Assembly (NCBI RefSeq): GCF_040361255.1
Contig: NZ_APNG01000002.1
Coordinates: 1 to 64,000, forward strand
Direction: 5' to 3'
DNA from: Salinisphaera sp040361255
GTDB lineage: Bacteria > Pseudomonadota > Gammaproteobacteria > Nevskiales > Salinisphaeraceae
DNA length: 64,000 bases
Shown here: positions 53,798 through 62,544 of the stretch, in pieces
How positions within the stretch are numbered: position 1 is the stretch's first letter
How the letters are laid out: every line of letters starts with the position of its first letter
Made by a program: the position numbers and the translations under genes
Notes under the pieces: generated by a model
The model's database searches: none
What the model was told of the DNA's origin: nothing
Seen by the model: the letters and a program-made list of their open reading frames with translations, nothing else

Positions 53798-54946
53798 ATG
53801 CGACAGGTGGAACGTTCGATATTCGATTTGCGGCGCGGTCTTCCCGTGCTTATTCGCCACAGTGCGCCGCAAGCCGATGACTCGCACAGCGCCACCCTCG
53901 TCGCCCCGCTGGAAGGCATGACCGATGACATCCTTCAGCGTCTGGCCGAACATGCCGGCAATCCCTGTGCGCTGATCGTCACCCGCCACCGGCTGGAGGT
54001 GATGGGCCTCGATAGCGACGCCGAGGCTGCCGCGCTGCCGATCACCGACAGCCAGTCTGCGACGCAGCTCATCGAATGGGCCTGTGCCCGCCATCCGCAA
54101 TCGCCGCCGACCGCCGCGTCGCTACAAAACGCAGACGTTGGCGACGCCGCCGGGCTGACACTGATGCGCCGCGGCCTGCTCATTCCGGCGGCGATCACCG
54201 CGCCGGTGGCCGCCGATCGGCTCGCAGCGATCGAAGCCCGGGTCACCGACGGCAGTCTGCTGGCCACCGATACCGATGCCGTGGCCGGTTACGACAACGA
54301 AGCACCGCGTTTTCTCAAGCGCATCAGCGCGGCCGATGTGCCGCTCGATGATGCGCCGCGTTCGCGCTTCGTGCTGTTTCGCGAAGCGGACGGCATGCGC
54401 GAACATCTGGCGATCGTGATCGGCGATCCGCAAAAGTGGGCCGATGCCGTGCCGGTGCGCCTGCATTCGGCCTGTCTGACCGGCGACCTGTTCGGCAGCC
54501 TGCGCTGCGACTGCGGCGAACAGCTGCGCTCGAGCGTGGCCAAGATCGACGAGCACGGCGGCGGCGTATTGCTCTATCTGGCCCAGGAGGGCCGCGGCAT
54601 CGGCCTGGCCAACAAGCTGCGCGCCTACAGCCTGCAGGACGAAGGCCTGGACACGGTGGATGCCGATCACGTGCTCGGCTTCGGCGATGACGAACGCCGC
54701 TACAACGTAGCCCTGGAAATGCTCGCCCAGCTGGAAATCCAACGGATCGAGCTACTCACCAACAACCCCTCCAAGATCGCAGCCATGAGCCGCGGCGGCG
54801 TGACCGTGGTCCAGCGTAGTGGCGTGTATGGCCGGGTAACCCACCAGAACCGGCGCTACCTCACCGCCAAGGCAACCCGTGCCGGCCACTGGCTCGATCA
54901 GGTGCTCGGGACCACGCCGGAAGACGCGGCCGCCACCGACAACTGA
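53798..54946 (+). CDS. ribA: GTP cyclohydrolase II with long N-terminal extension
   Basis: 382 residues from ATG 53798; upstream starts exist at 53681. The C-terminal ~200 residues are a full GTP cyclohydrolase II: zinc cysteines in CLTGDLFGSLRCDCGEQL, catalytic region LLYLAQEGRGIGLANKLRAY, and IELLTNNPSKI. It opens the imidazole ring of GTP to a diaminopyrimidine, formate and pyrophosphate. The ~170 N-terminal residues do not show the DHBP synthase motifs of RibBA and I do not recognise their role. It pairs by position with the RibD-type reductase. It could be the riboflavin enzyme or a pathway-specific copy. Confidence 0.88.
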   Translation: MRQVERSIFDLRRGLPVLIRHSAPQADDSHSATLVAPLEGMTDDILQRLAEHAGNPCALIVTRHRLEVMGLDSDAEAAALPITDSQSATQLIEWACARHPQSPPTAASLQNADVGDAAGLTLMRRGLLIPAAITAPVAADRLAAIEARVTDGSLLATDTDAVAGYDNEAPRFLKRISAADVPLDDAPRSRFVLFREADGMREHLAIVIGDPQKWADAVPVRLHSACLTGDLFGSLRCDCGEQLRSSVAKIDEHGGGVLLYLAQEGRGIGLANKLRAYSLQDEGLDTVDADHVLGFGDDERRYNVALEMLAQLEIQRIELLTNNPSKIAAMSRGGVTVVQRSGVYGRVTHQNRRYLTAKATRAGHWLDQVLGTTPEDAAATDN

Positions 54947-55011
54947 TCGTGGTGTGGCCTCACAAGCGAGCGACTCTGGATGCTGATCACAGCGATTTGC
55001 GACGGAATTAG

Positions 55012-55712
55012 TCCGCAAATAAACGCGAATACACGCAGATGTAAGTAGATGGTTCGTGGGCGAGTGGCTACCCGCCACCCTCGCGCCTGCCGCGAAAACC
55101 GCAAACTCCAGACTGGCCTTTTGTCTTTATTCGCGTTTATTGGCGTTCATTCGCGGACAACCTGTCTTTGGCCTTCGCGACGACGGCTTGAAGAATATCG
55201 GTCCGCAAATGAACGCGAATACACGCAAATGTAAGTAGATGGTTCTTGGGCGCGTGGCTGCTGCCAGCCTCGAGTCTGCCGCGAAAATCGCAAACTGCTG
55301 GCTAGTCTTTTGTTTTTATTCGCGTTCATTCGCGGACAAACTGTCTTGGGCTTTGGCGATGATCGCTTGAAGAAAATTATCCGCAAATGAACGCGAGTAC
55401 ACGCAAATGGAAGGAGTGTCTTCCCGCGCATCAGGTCATCAGTGCGCCCAAAGCACCGTTTAAAAACGCAGAACACCAATACCGCTCTGTCTTTATTCGC
55501 GTTTATTTGCGTTCATTTGCGGACAAACGGTCTTGGGCTTTGGCGATAATCGGTTGAATAAAATCATCCGCAAATGAACGCGAATACACGCGAATGGAAG
55601 TAGCCGGTTCGTGGATAAGTGGCTGCTCGCTACCCTCGAGCCGGCCGAGAAAAGCAAACTGCTGACTAGCCTTTTGTCTTTATATTCGCGTTCATTGGCG
55701 TTCATTCGCGGA
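55012..55712. repeat. Tandem array 2 of the same palindromic elements
   Basis: Four elements: 55012-55157, 55202-55336, 55380-55523 and 55567-55712, with the same arms and linkers as the array at 52182-52790. The linker between elements one and two matches the linker between elements two and three of array 1. The third element has the second interior type, as in array 1. The array fills the convergent gap between the GTP cyclohydrolase and creatininase-like genes. Confidence 0.9.
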
Positions 55713-55753
55713 CAACCTGTCTTTGGCTGCCGCCAACACGCAAAAAGTGGCTG

Positions 55754-56557
55754 TCAGGGATTGCGGTGACCGAGCGTATCCAGATCGAAGGCCAGCGTTT
55801 CGTCGATGATCGCGGCCAGGCGGGCGCTGAAATGTGTGGCCAGCGTAGCGCCGCGCTCGGCGCTGGCCAGGCGGGTATCGCCGGCCACGCCCTGCGGATG
55901 CAGATCTTCGGCCATCCAGGCAAAGCCGGCGTCGCCTTCGGGCAGTAACGTGGCTCCCGCTGCGGCGCGATGCGCGCCGATGGGTTTGAACTCGGCCAGC
56001 TGGTCACGCCGCACCGACGCCGGCGCGAAATGCAGCATCAACGAGGTTTCCAGAGCGCCGCCGTGCAGGCCGTGGGCAAGCTCGTCCGCCGCGAGAATGG
56101 CCGGTGGCGCGCTAAAACGAAAATAATTCGCCTTGACCACGAGCATGGCATGGGCCGCACGCAGCTTGAGCGCGACGATGTCGAGCACGGCCTTGTTGCC
56201 GCCGTGACTATTGAACAGCAATAACCGGCGAATGCCGGCCGCCGCCAGCGACGCACCGATCGATTCGATCACCGCGATTGCTGTTTCCGCGTCGAGGCTG
56301 AGCGTGCCGGTAAAGCTACTGTGTTCCGGACTCGCAGCGATGGCCATCGTGGGCAACACCAGCACCGGCGCACTGGCTGTATCCAGCTGTTCGAGTGCGC
56401 CGCCCAACAGGCCCTCGCCAATGGTTACATCGGTGGACAACGGCAGATGCGGGCCGTGTTGTTCGATGGCGGCGACCGGCAAGACCGCCAGCGCGCTGTC
56501 GTCGGCCAGTTCAGCCAGTTCCGGGCCGCTCAGATCCTGCCAGTGGTGCCAGGCCAC
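55754..56557 (-). CDS. Creatininase-family amidohydrolase
   Basis: 267 residues. The metal-binding motifs are intact: AAIEQHGPHLPLSTDVTIG, LFNSHGGNKAVLDI and HGGALETSLML. The family includes creatininase, the archaeal formamide hydrolase ArfB of riboflavin/F420 synthesis, and MftE of mycofactocin. Next to a GTP cyclohydrolase and a RibD-type reductase, an ArfB-like hydrolysis of a formylamino- or amide-bearing pyrimidine is an attractive idea, but only inference. It starts 2 bp after the AhpD-like gene. Confidence 0.85.
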   Translation of the reverse strand: MAWHHWQDLSGPELAELADDSALAVLPVAAIEQHGPHLPLSTDVTIGEGLLGGALEQLDTASAPVLVLPTMAIAASPEHSSFTGTLSLDAETAIAVIESIGASLAAAGIRRLLLFNSHGGNKAVLDIVALKLRAAHAMLVVKANYFRFSAPPAILAADELAHGLHGGALETSLMLHFAPASVRRDQLAEFKPIGAHRAAAGATLLPEGDAGFAWMAEDLHPQGVAGDTRLASAERGATLATHFSARLAAIIDETLAFDLDTLGHRNP

Positions 56558-56559
56558 GA

Positions 56560-57147
56560 TCAGGCTTCGCTGTCGCGCGGCATCCGGCCCATGAGATAGA
56601 ACTCGTCGTTGGGCCGCATCGAGGTCAGGTTGGCCATGCGATTCGACAACGCGAAAAAGGCCGCGATCGCGCCGATATCCCAGATATCTTCGTCACTGAA
56701 ACCGTGTTCGGCCATCCGTGCATGGTCCTCCGGGCCGACCATATGGGCGGCATTGGACACCTGTACGGCGAAATCGAGCATCGCACGCTGTCGCGGCGTG
56801 ATATCGGCCTTGCGATAGTTGACCGCGATCTGGTCGGCGATCAGCGGATTGCCCTCGCGAATACGCAGAATCGCGCCATGGGCAACCACGCAGTACTGAC
56901 ATTGATTGATGCCCGAGGTCGCCACCACGATCATTTCCCGCTCGCCCTTGGTCAGGCCGCTCGGTTTTTCCATCAGCGCATCGTGATAGGCGAAAAACGC
57001 ACGAAACTCATCGGGACGATGCGCCAGCGCCCAGAACACATTGGGCACGAAGCCGGCCTTGTCCTGCACCGCGAGAATACGCTCGCGAATATCGTCCGGC
57101 AGATCGTCGAGTGCCGGTACGTTGAAACGGCTGATCGGTTTATCCAT
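56560..57147 (-). CDS. AhpD-like / carboxymuconolactone decarboxylase family protein
   Basis: 195 residues, helical. The motif SGINQCQYCVVAHGAILR has the CxxC and His of AhpD-type peroxidase-related enzymes. It is likely to have thiol-based peroxidase or disulphide reductase activity. It is co-transcribed with the creatininase-like gene (2-bp gap). Confidence 0.88.
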   Translation of the reverse strand: MDKPISRFNVPALDDLPDDIRERILAVQDKAGFVPNVFWALAHRPDEFRAFFAYHDALMEKPSGLTKGEREMIVVATSGINQCQYCVVAHGAILRIREGNPLIADQIAVNYRKADITPRQRAMLDFAVQVSNAAHMVGPEDHARMAEHGFSDEDIWDIGAIAAFFALSNRMANLTSMRPNDEFYLMGRMPRDSEA

Positions 57148-57207
57148 TACACGCTCGATGCTTGAAAGACGCCGCGCAACAATAGCAGCGATCGGTGCTG
57201 CTCGCGG

Positions 57208-57801
57208 CTAATTGCTGTTCTCGCCGGCGCGCGGGGCGGGCTCGCGTACGAAGCCCAGCGTTTGCGGCATTAAGGCGCGATCGCAGCGATACACGGGCAG
57301 GCGCGCACCCGCGAAGGCGATTTCCAGCTCGGTCTGTTCGCCGCTGGGGGTATCGAGCGCGCCTTCGAGCGCCTGCTCGTCGATCTCCGCTTCACTGCCT
57401 GGCTCGTGCAGGCGTTCAAGCACCCAGGCGAGATCAGCGCCCTGGATGAGCACCGCACCCAGCGGCGTATCGAGCACGCCCGCACTGTCTTCATCCAGAT
57501 ACAGCGCGGTGGCGCTATCGATGGGGTTGCCGCTATGGGTCACCAGGCGGTCGTCGGCCTGGACCCGTGCGACCAGCGGTGCGTATTCGAGTTCGATATA
57601 GCCACGCTGCGGGCCATTCTGAAAGAACCAGCGGCCGTAGTCGTCCACGCCGTAATTGCGCGCGATCGTATCCACGATACGGCGATGGCGAATCACCTCG
57701 CCCTGAATCAGCCATTCGCCGCGCCGGTTGAGCCCCAGCCAGCCGAACAGTGCCGGCACGTTCGGCATGCGCGCCATCGCGCGTTCCACCCAGTCGTCCA
57801 T
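57208..57801 (-). CDS. DUF2946 family protein
   Basis: 197 residues. The N-terminus MDDWVERAMARMPNVPALFG followed by WLGLNRRGEWLIQ, and the phrase YGRWFFQNGPQRGYIELEY, match a conserved proteobacterial family that I know as DUF2946, with no known function. There is no signal peptide. It is divergent from the lhgO-like gene. Confidence 0.7.
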   Translation of the reverse strand: MDDWVERAMARMPNVPALFGWLGLNRRGEWLIQGEVIRHRRIVDTIARNYGVDDYGRWFFQNGPQRGYIELEYAPLVARVQADDRLVTHSGNPIDSATALYLDEDSAGVLDTPLGAVLIQGADLAWVLERLHEPGSEAEIDEQALEGALDTPSGEQTELEIAFAGARLPVYRCDRALMPQTLGFVREPAPRAGENSN

Positions 57802-57923
57802 CGCTCATGCTTGTCGTTGATTCAGAGCGTGATCATACGCTGCGCGTAGCGCGTGCCGACACGTCGACCGCCCGCGACCCGCTTGTGCTGGCACGCCCCG
57901 CCGCGATCTGCTGCAATCGCGAC

Positions 57924-59114
57924 ATGTACGATTGCATTGTCGTTGGCGGCGGTATCGTGGGCCTGGCCACCGCGCGTGAACTGCTGCGCCGCGAACCGGC
58001 GCGCCGCGTGCTGGTACTGGAAAAGGAAGCCGAACTGGCTGCGCATCAGACCGGCCACAATTCGGGCGTGATCCATGCCGGCGTCTATTACCCGCCCAGG
58101 TCGCTGAAAGCCCGGTTCTGCGTGGCCGGCAATACCGCCACGCGCGCGTTTTGTGCCGAGCACGGTATTGCCTACGAAACGCCCGGCAAATTGCTCGTGG
58201 CAAGCGTCGAGGCCGAGCGCGCGGGGCTCAAGCGCCTGTTCGAGCGTATCGCGGCCAACGGCATCGCACGCCACTGGCTGGAAGCCGACGAACTCGCCGA
58301 ACGAGAACCCGCGCTACGCGGCGTGGCGGCCATCCACGTGCCGAGCAGCGGTATCGTCGACTACCGCGCGGTCAGCCGCGCGCTGGCTGCGGATATCGAA
58401 GCCGCCGGTGGCGAAATTCGTTGCCAGACGCCGGTGCGTGCCCTGCACGAATATGCCAGCGAAGTCGTGGTCGAAACGCCGAACGACACGTTGCACACGC
58501 GTGAACTCGTGGCCTGTGCCGGGCTCATGGCCGACCGGCTGGTCCGTATGCTCGATATCACGCCCGATTTCATCATCTGCCCGTTTCGCGGTGAATACTA
58601 TCGTCTGCGCGCGGCGCGCCGCGATCTGGTGCGCCATCTCATTTATCCCGTACCCGAGCCGGGCATGCCGTTTCTGGGTGTGCATCTCACGCCGATGATC
58701 GACGGCTCGATTACGGTCGGGCCGAATGCCGTGCTGGCAACCGCGCGCGAAGGCTATCGCCTGCGCGACGTGAATCTGGGCGACACGGCCGAACTACTGG
58801 CCTTTGCCGGCGTACGTCGCATGCTCGCCCGCCATATTCGCCCCGGGTTGCATGAACTACGCAATGCCCTGTCCAAACGCGCTTATCTCGCGCGTGTACA
58901 ACGCTATTGCCCACAACTCGAACTCGACGACCTCAAAGCCCACCCGGCTGGCGTACGCGCGCAGGCGGTGGCCCGCGACGGCAGCCTGATCGGCGACTTC
59001 AAGTTCATCGACACTCCGCGCACCCTGCATGTCTGCAACGCGCCCTCGCCCGCGGCGACCTCGGCCCTACCGATTGCCACCCATATCGTCGACCGGCTGA
59101 GTACTCGCGACTGA
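57924..59114 (+). CDS. lhgO: L-2-hydroxyglutarate dehydrogenase/oxidase-like flavoprotein
   Basis: 396 residues from ATG 57924. The FAD-binding GxGxxG motif lies in DCIVVGGGIVGLATARELLR, followed by EKEAELAAHQTGHNSGVIHA and GVYYPPRSLKARFC, the LhgO signature. It oxidises L-2-hydroxyglutarate to 2-oxoglutarate, feeding electrons to the quinone pool. Upstream in-frame codons exist but do not resemble the family. Confidence 0.92.
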   Translation: MYDCIVVGGGIVGLATARELLRREPARRVLVLEKEAELAAHQTGHNSGVIHAGVYYPPRSLKARFCVAGNTATRAFCAEHGIAYETPGKLLVASVEAERAGLKRLFERIAANGIARHWLEADELAEREPALRGVAAIHVPSSGIVDYRAVSRALAADIEAAGGEIRCQTPVRALHEYASEVVVETPNDTLHTRELVACAGLMADRLVRMLDITPDFIICPFRGEYYRLRAARRDLVRHLIYPVPEPGMPFLGVHLTPMIDGSITVGPNAVLATAREGYRLRDVNLGDTAELLAFAGVRRMLARHIRPGLHELRNALSKRAYLARVQRYCPQLELDDLKAHPAGVRAQAVARDGSLIGDFKFIDTPRTLHVCNAPSPAATSALPIATHIVDRLSTRD

Positions 59115-59188
59115 ATACACGTTGGTCTTGCACGCCGCCGTGCGCGCGTTAGCATCGCCGGCATGATGCGCCCCGCCAAGGAAACCCC

Positions 59189-59818
59189 ATGACCGATCAG
59201 AACGCCGTTCATTTCTACGAGCCCCGTAACGGCCACGGCCTGCCCCACGACCCGTTCAATGCCCTGGTTGCGCCACGACCGATCGGCTGGATTTCATCGA
59301 AAAGTGCGAACGGCACGCTCAACCTCGCGCCCTACAGCTTTTTCAACGCCTTCAATTACACGCCGCCCATCATCGGCTTTTCCAGCGTGGGCTATAAGGA
59401 CAGCGTGGCCAATATTCAGGAAACCGGCGAGTTCGCCTGGAATCTGGCCACCGAAACGCTCGCCGAACCCATGAACGAAAGCTGTGCCGCGCTCGGCCCC
59501 GAGGTCGACGAGTTCGAACTGGCCGGGCTCACGCCCGCGCCGTCTCGCGTAATCGACGTACCGCGGGTGGCCGAAACGCCGGTATCGTTCGAATGCCGGC
59601 TCAGCCAGGTACTACGCTTGACCGGCGCCGATGGCAGCCAGACCGATACCTGGCTGGTGCTCGGCGAAGTGGTGGGCGTTCATATCGACAAACGACTGCT
59701 CGTCGACGGCGTTTACGATACCGCGGCCGGCCAGCCGATCATGCGCGCGGGCGGGCCGGCCGATTATTTCCGCATCGGTGCCGATCAGCTGTTTCGCATG
59801 CGCCGGCCTGGCGCATAG
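59189..59818 (+). CDS. Flavin reductase-like (FMN-binding split barrel) protein
   Basis: 209 residues: HDPFNALVAPRPIGWISSKS, NLAPYSFFNAFNYTPPIIGF and NIQETGEFAWNLATETL are the signature of this family. It binds FMN and reduces it with NAD(P)H, or serves as a partner of monooxygenases. Its partner is not identified. Confidence 0.88.
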   Translation: MTDQNAVHFYEPRNGHGLPHDPFNALVAPRPIGWISSKSANGTLNLAPYSFFNAFNYTPPIIGFSSVGYKDSVANIQETGEFAWNLATETLAEPMNESCAALGPEVDEFELAGLTPAPSRVIDVPRVAETPVSFECRLSQVLRLTGADGSQTDTWLVLGEVVGVHIDKRLLVDGVYDTAAGQPIMRAGGPADYFRIGADQLFRMRRPGA

Positions 59819-59844
59819 ACAGCAGCGCGACTCGGCGACGCCGG

Positions 59845-61923
59845 CTAGCCGGCGTCGCTATCGGTCTTTCCACTGGCCTTGCGAATACGCTCGATCACCG
59901 GCCCACATTGGTTTTCCTCGCCGCCGGTGGGCGAAACCAGCGCCAGGAGTGAGGCGGCCGGGGTGGCAGCCACGCCCAGTGCCACCGCCGCCGCGCCGCG
60001 TGCAAGCAGCGGCCCGGCCTTCACGCCGGGCGACGGGTCGGCAAAGGTGCCACGCACATACAACGGCGAGCGCAGTGTGAACAGACGCGGGCCCTTGCTC
60101 TTGGGCGTAATGGTCAGATCCAGCGTTTCCGGGCCGAAATCGATATCGCCGGTGATATTCACGATCGCGTTTTCGGTATCGAATACGAATACCGTCGGCG
60201 TTGCCAGCCCCTGGTCGACCGGGATATCGGCCGCCGCGCAATTGATACGCACCAGTTCGTCGCCGAACAGCTTGCCGACGACATAATTGCCCACGTTCAA
60301 CCCGGCCAGTTCCATGAGATTGCGGCTGATCGCACCGCGGTCGATGAGCACGGTCAGCCGCCCGTTCGCCCCGCCGAGCAATGCCGCCACCGAGTTGCCG
60401 GTACCGGTAATACTCGCATCGGCATTGATCTGGCCGAGACTGCCGTCCAGCGCTTCGACCTCCGGCACGATTTCGTCGAGCTGCAAGCGCCGCGCATGCA
60501 GATCGGCACGCGCGGCCAGCGGCGACTTGTTGCCCTCCAGGCGCACCGTGGTGTTGAGCTCGCCCTTGGCCACACCGAAACGCAACGGGTCCAGCAGAAT
60601 TTCACCGTTGTCGAGTACGAGGTGGGTATACAGGTCGTTCAGCGGCAAGGTGTCGCCGTGCTGGATGCTTTCGGCGGTGAACTTCACGTCCGCATCCATC
60701 GCCGCCCAGCTGTCGGTATCGAAGGTTTCGACGGGCAATACCCTGTCCGCAGGCTGACGCGTGGATTCGCCGCGCTCGGCCTTGTGTTCATTGGAATCCG
60801 CGCCGATCAATGACGCGAGATCGGCGAAGCGCAGCTGTTTGGATTTCAGTTCGCCGGTAAGCTTCGGACGTTCGCCGCGCTCATCAAAGCGCAGGCTGCC
60901 GTGGATATCGCTGTCGCCGATGTGCCCGGAGAAATTGCGATAGGCAAAAGTCGAGCCCTTGACGTGATTGATCTCGGCGCTCAGATGCCCGCGCGTTGCA
61001 TAGGCCGGCGTCGGGGGCAGCGTCACGCCGGTCAGGCGCTGGAGGTTGTCGAGACTGGCGCCGGGAAAGGCGACGTCCAGATCCGCGCCGCCGAAATTCA
61101 GCGGCTGGCTGATCGTACCGGCCACTTGAACGCGCGTACTGCCCGAGCGCACATCTGCCTGAACCGGGAACGGCGTCGTTTCGCTCTTGAGCGCCAGTAC
61201 GCCGCCGATCTTGCCCTGGCCGGACAAGGGCGCGCCGCGATAGCGCCCGTCAATACTCCAGCCGAAAATATAATCGCGCACCGCTGCGGGGTCGGTTTCC
61301 AGGGCGCTGTCGTCGCCGGTGACCTGGGCAAAGGGCACGGCCTTATCCAATGGCTTGACCGTGAGATTGATATTCGCGTCGAGTGTGGCATCGCGGTAGT
61401 GCACCGTGCCCTTGTCGAAGGCGATTTCGTCGATGTCCACCGACCAGGCGCTGCCTTGCGAGGCATTGTCATCGCCGCCCGTGTCGCCGCCGATATCGAA
61501 GGTCCAGTTATCGCGCCCATCGCCCTGGCGAACGAGCGTGGCATCGGCGCCAGCGAAGGCAATACGCGGCAACGATATTTCTTTGGAGAACAGCCCCAGC
61601 GGCGCCAGCCAGGCATCCACGCGCGCAACACGTGCCATCTTGTCCGGCTCGAAACCTTGCGCATTGGCCAGGGTGATGTCCTGGGCGTGCACATGCGGCC
61701 ACGGAATCCAGGCCGCCAGACCCTGCTCATGTTCGGGCCGATCCCAGTCCAGACCCAGATCGCCGTTGATGGCGAAATCGCGTCCGATCGCATCGGAAAC
61801 CTGCGCGTTGAGCCAGGGCTTGATACGGTTGAAATCAAACAACAACACGAATGCGACCAAAATCAACAACACGGCCACCAGTCCGCCGAGGATGCCGATT
61901 CCGATTTTCGGTGCACGCTTCAA
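59845..61923 (-). CDS. AsmA family protein
   Basis: 692 residues. It has an N-terminal membrane helix (about 8-30) followed by a long beta-rich periplasmic region, with the AsmA start (LLFDFNRIKPWLNAQVSDAI) and the C-terminal AsmA_2 region (LNVGNYVVGKLFGDELVRIN). AsmA-like proteins bridge inner and outer membranes and move phospholipids. The length is within the family's range. Confidence 0.9.
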   Translation of the reverse strand: MKRAPKIGIGILGGLVAVLLILVAFVLLFDFNRIKPWLNAQVSDAIGRDFAINGDLGLDWDRPEHEQGLAAWIPWPHVHAQDITLANAQGFEPDKMARVARVDAWLAPLGLFSKEISLPRIAFAGADATLVRQGDGRDNWTFDIGGDTGGDDNASQGSAWSVDIDEIAFDKGTVHYRDATLDANINLTVKPLDKAVPFAQVTGDDSALETDPAAVRDYIFGWSIDGRYRGAPLSGQGKIGGVLALKSETTPFPVQADVRSGSTRVQVAGTISQPLNFGGADLDVAFPGASLDNLQRLTGVTLPPTPAYATRGHLSAEINHVKGSTFAYRNFSGHIGDSDIHGSLRFDERGERPKLTGELKSKQLRFADLASLIGADSNEHKAERGESTRQPADRVLPVETFDTDSWAAMDADVKFTAESIQHGDTLPLNDLYTHLVLDNGEILLDPLRFGVAKGELNTTVRLEGNKSPLAARADLHARRLQLDEIVPEVEALDGSLGQINADASITGTGNSVAALLGGANGRLTVLIDRGAISRNLMELAGLNVGNYVVGKLFGDELVRINCAAADIPVDQGLATPTVFVFDTENAIVNITGDIDFGPETLDLTITPKSKGPRLFTLRSPLYVRGTFADPSPGVKAGPLLARGAAAVALGVAATPAASLLALVSPTGGEENQCGPVIERIRKASGKTDSDAG

Positions 61924-62031
61924 GGCGCTCTCCTGAAAAGAAATATGGCCTATGCAGAAGCAATTATGGCGCTAAACGGCACGCCGGTGTAGAACAGCCC
62001 CCTCGACCCATTTCCAAAACGCAGATCCGCC

Positions 62032-62418
62032 ATGACCCGACTCCCCTTCTCCGCTGTCACGGCCGCGCCGTTGCTTGGCGCGCTACTCCTGGCCACCGGC
62101 TGCGCGAGCAGCGTCGATCAGACGGCACCGGCGCCGGCACAATCCGCACCGGCACCCGCGGTCAAATTACTGACCTATCGCTGCGAAAGCGGTGCCCGTG
62201 TACGCGCGACCTATCCCACCGATTCGGTCGCACTGGTGCGCTATCAAGGCGAAACGCGTCAGTTGCAGGTGGTGCGCGCGGCCAGCGGCGTGCGTTATGT
62301 CAACGACGATCTCGAATGGTGGACGAAAGGCAGCGGCACCGGCTCCACCGCCATGCTTTCGCGGCGCGCCAGCGATGACGTACTCGAACGCTGCGAGCAG
62401 GTCGCCGTCGAGGGCTGA
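62032..62418 (+). CDS. MliC-like lipoprotein (lysozyme inhibitor fold)
   Basis: 128 residues. A lipobox LLLATGCAS places the lipidated Cys at about residue 23. A short Ala/Pro linker precedes an MliC/COG3895 domain: LLTYRCESGARVRATYPTDS ... GVRYVNDDLEWWTKGSGTGS ... RCEQV, with the two cysteines of the disulphide. Likely an outer-membrane protein that protects the wall from C-type lysozyme. Confidence 0.82.
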   Translation: MTRLPFSAVTAAPLLGALLLATGCASSVDQTAPAPAQSAPAPAVKLLTYRCESGARVRATYPTDSVALVRYQGETRQLQVVRAASGVRYVNDDLEWWTKGSGTGSTAMLSRRASDDVLERCEQVAVEG

Positions 62419-62544
62419 GTCAGCCGCGCCTGCCAACCCGAACGGTCGCGCGTATCGATCGGGTCACAGCGCTTGAAGGCCTGCTATCCCGCCCCGATAA
62501 TCCGGGCATCACGTTGAATCACGCACCGCGCGCAAGGACTTTTC

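Noticed and set aside
52182..55712. Protein-coding genes within the repeat arrays
   Set aside because: Frames here translate the repeated arms into recurring low-complexity peptides (FAFIRVHLR-like) and have no independent support.
55754..57147. Mycofactocin-type cluster (MftE is a creatininase homologue)
   Set aside because: No radical SAM enzyme, precursor peptide or other mft genes are present.
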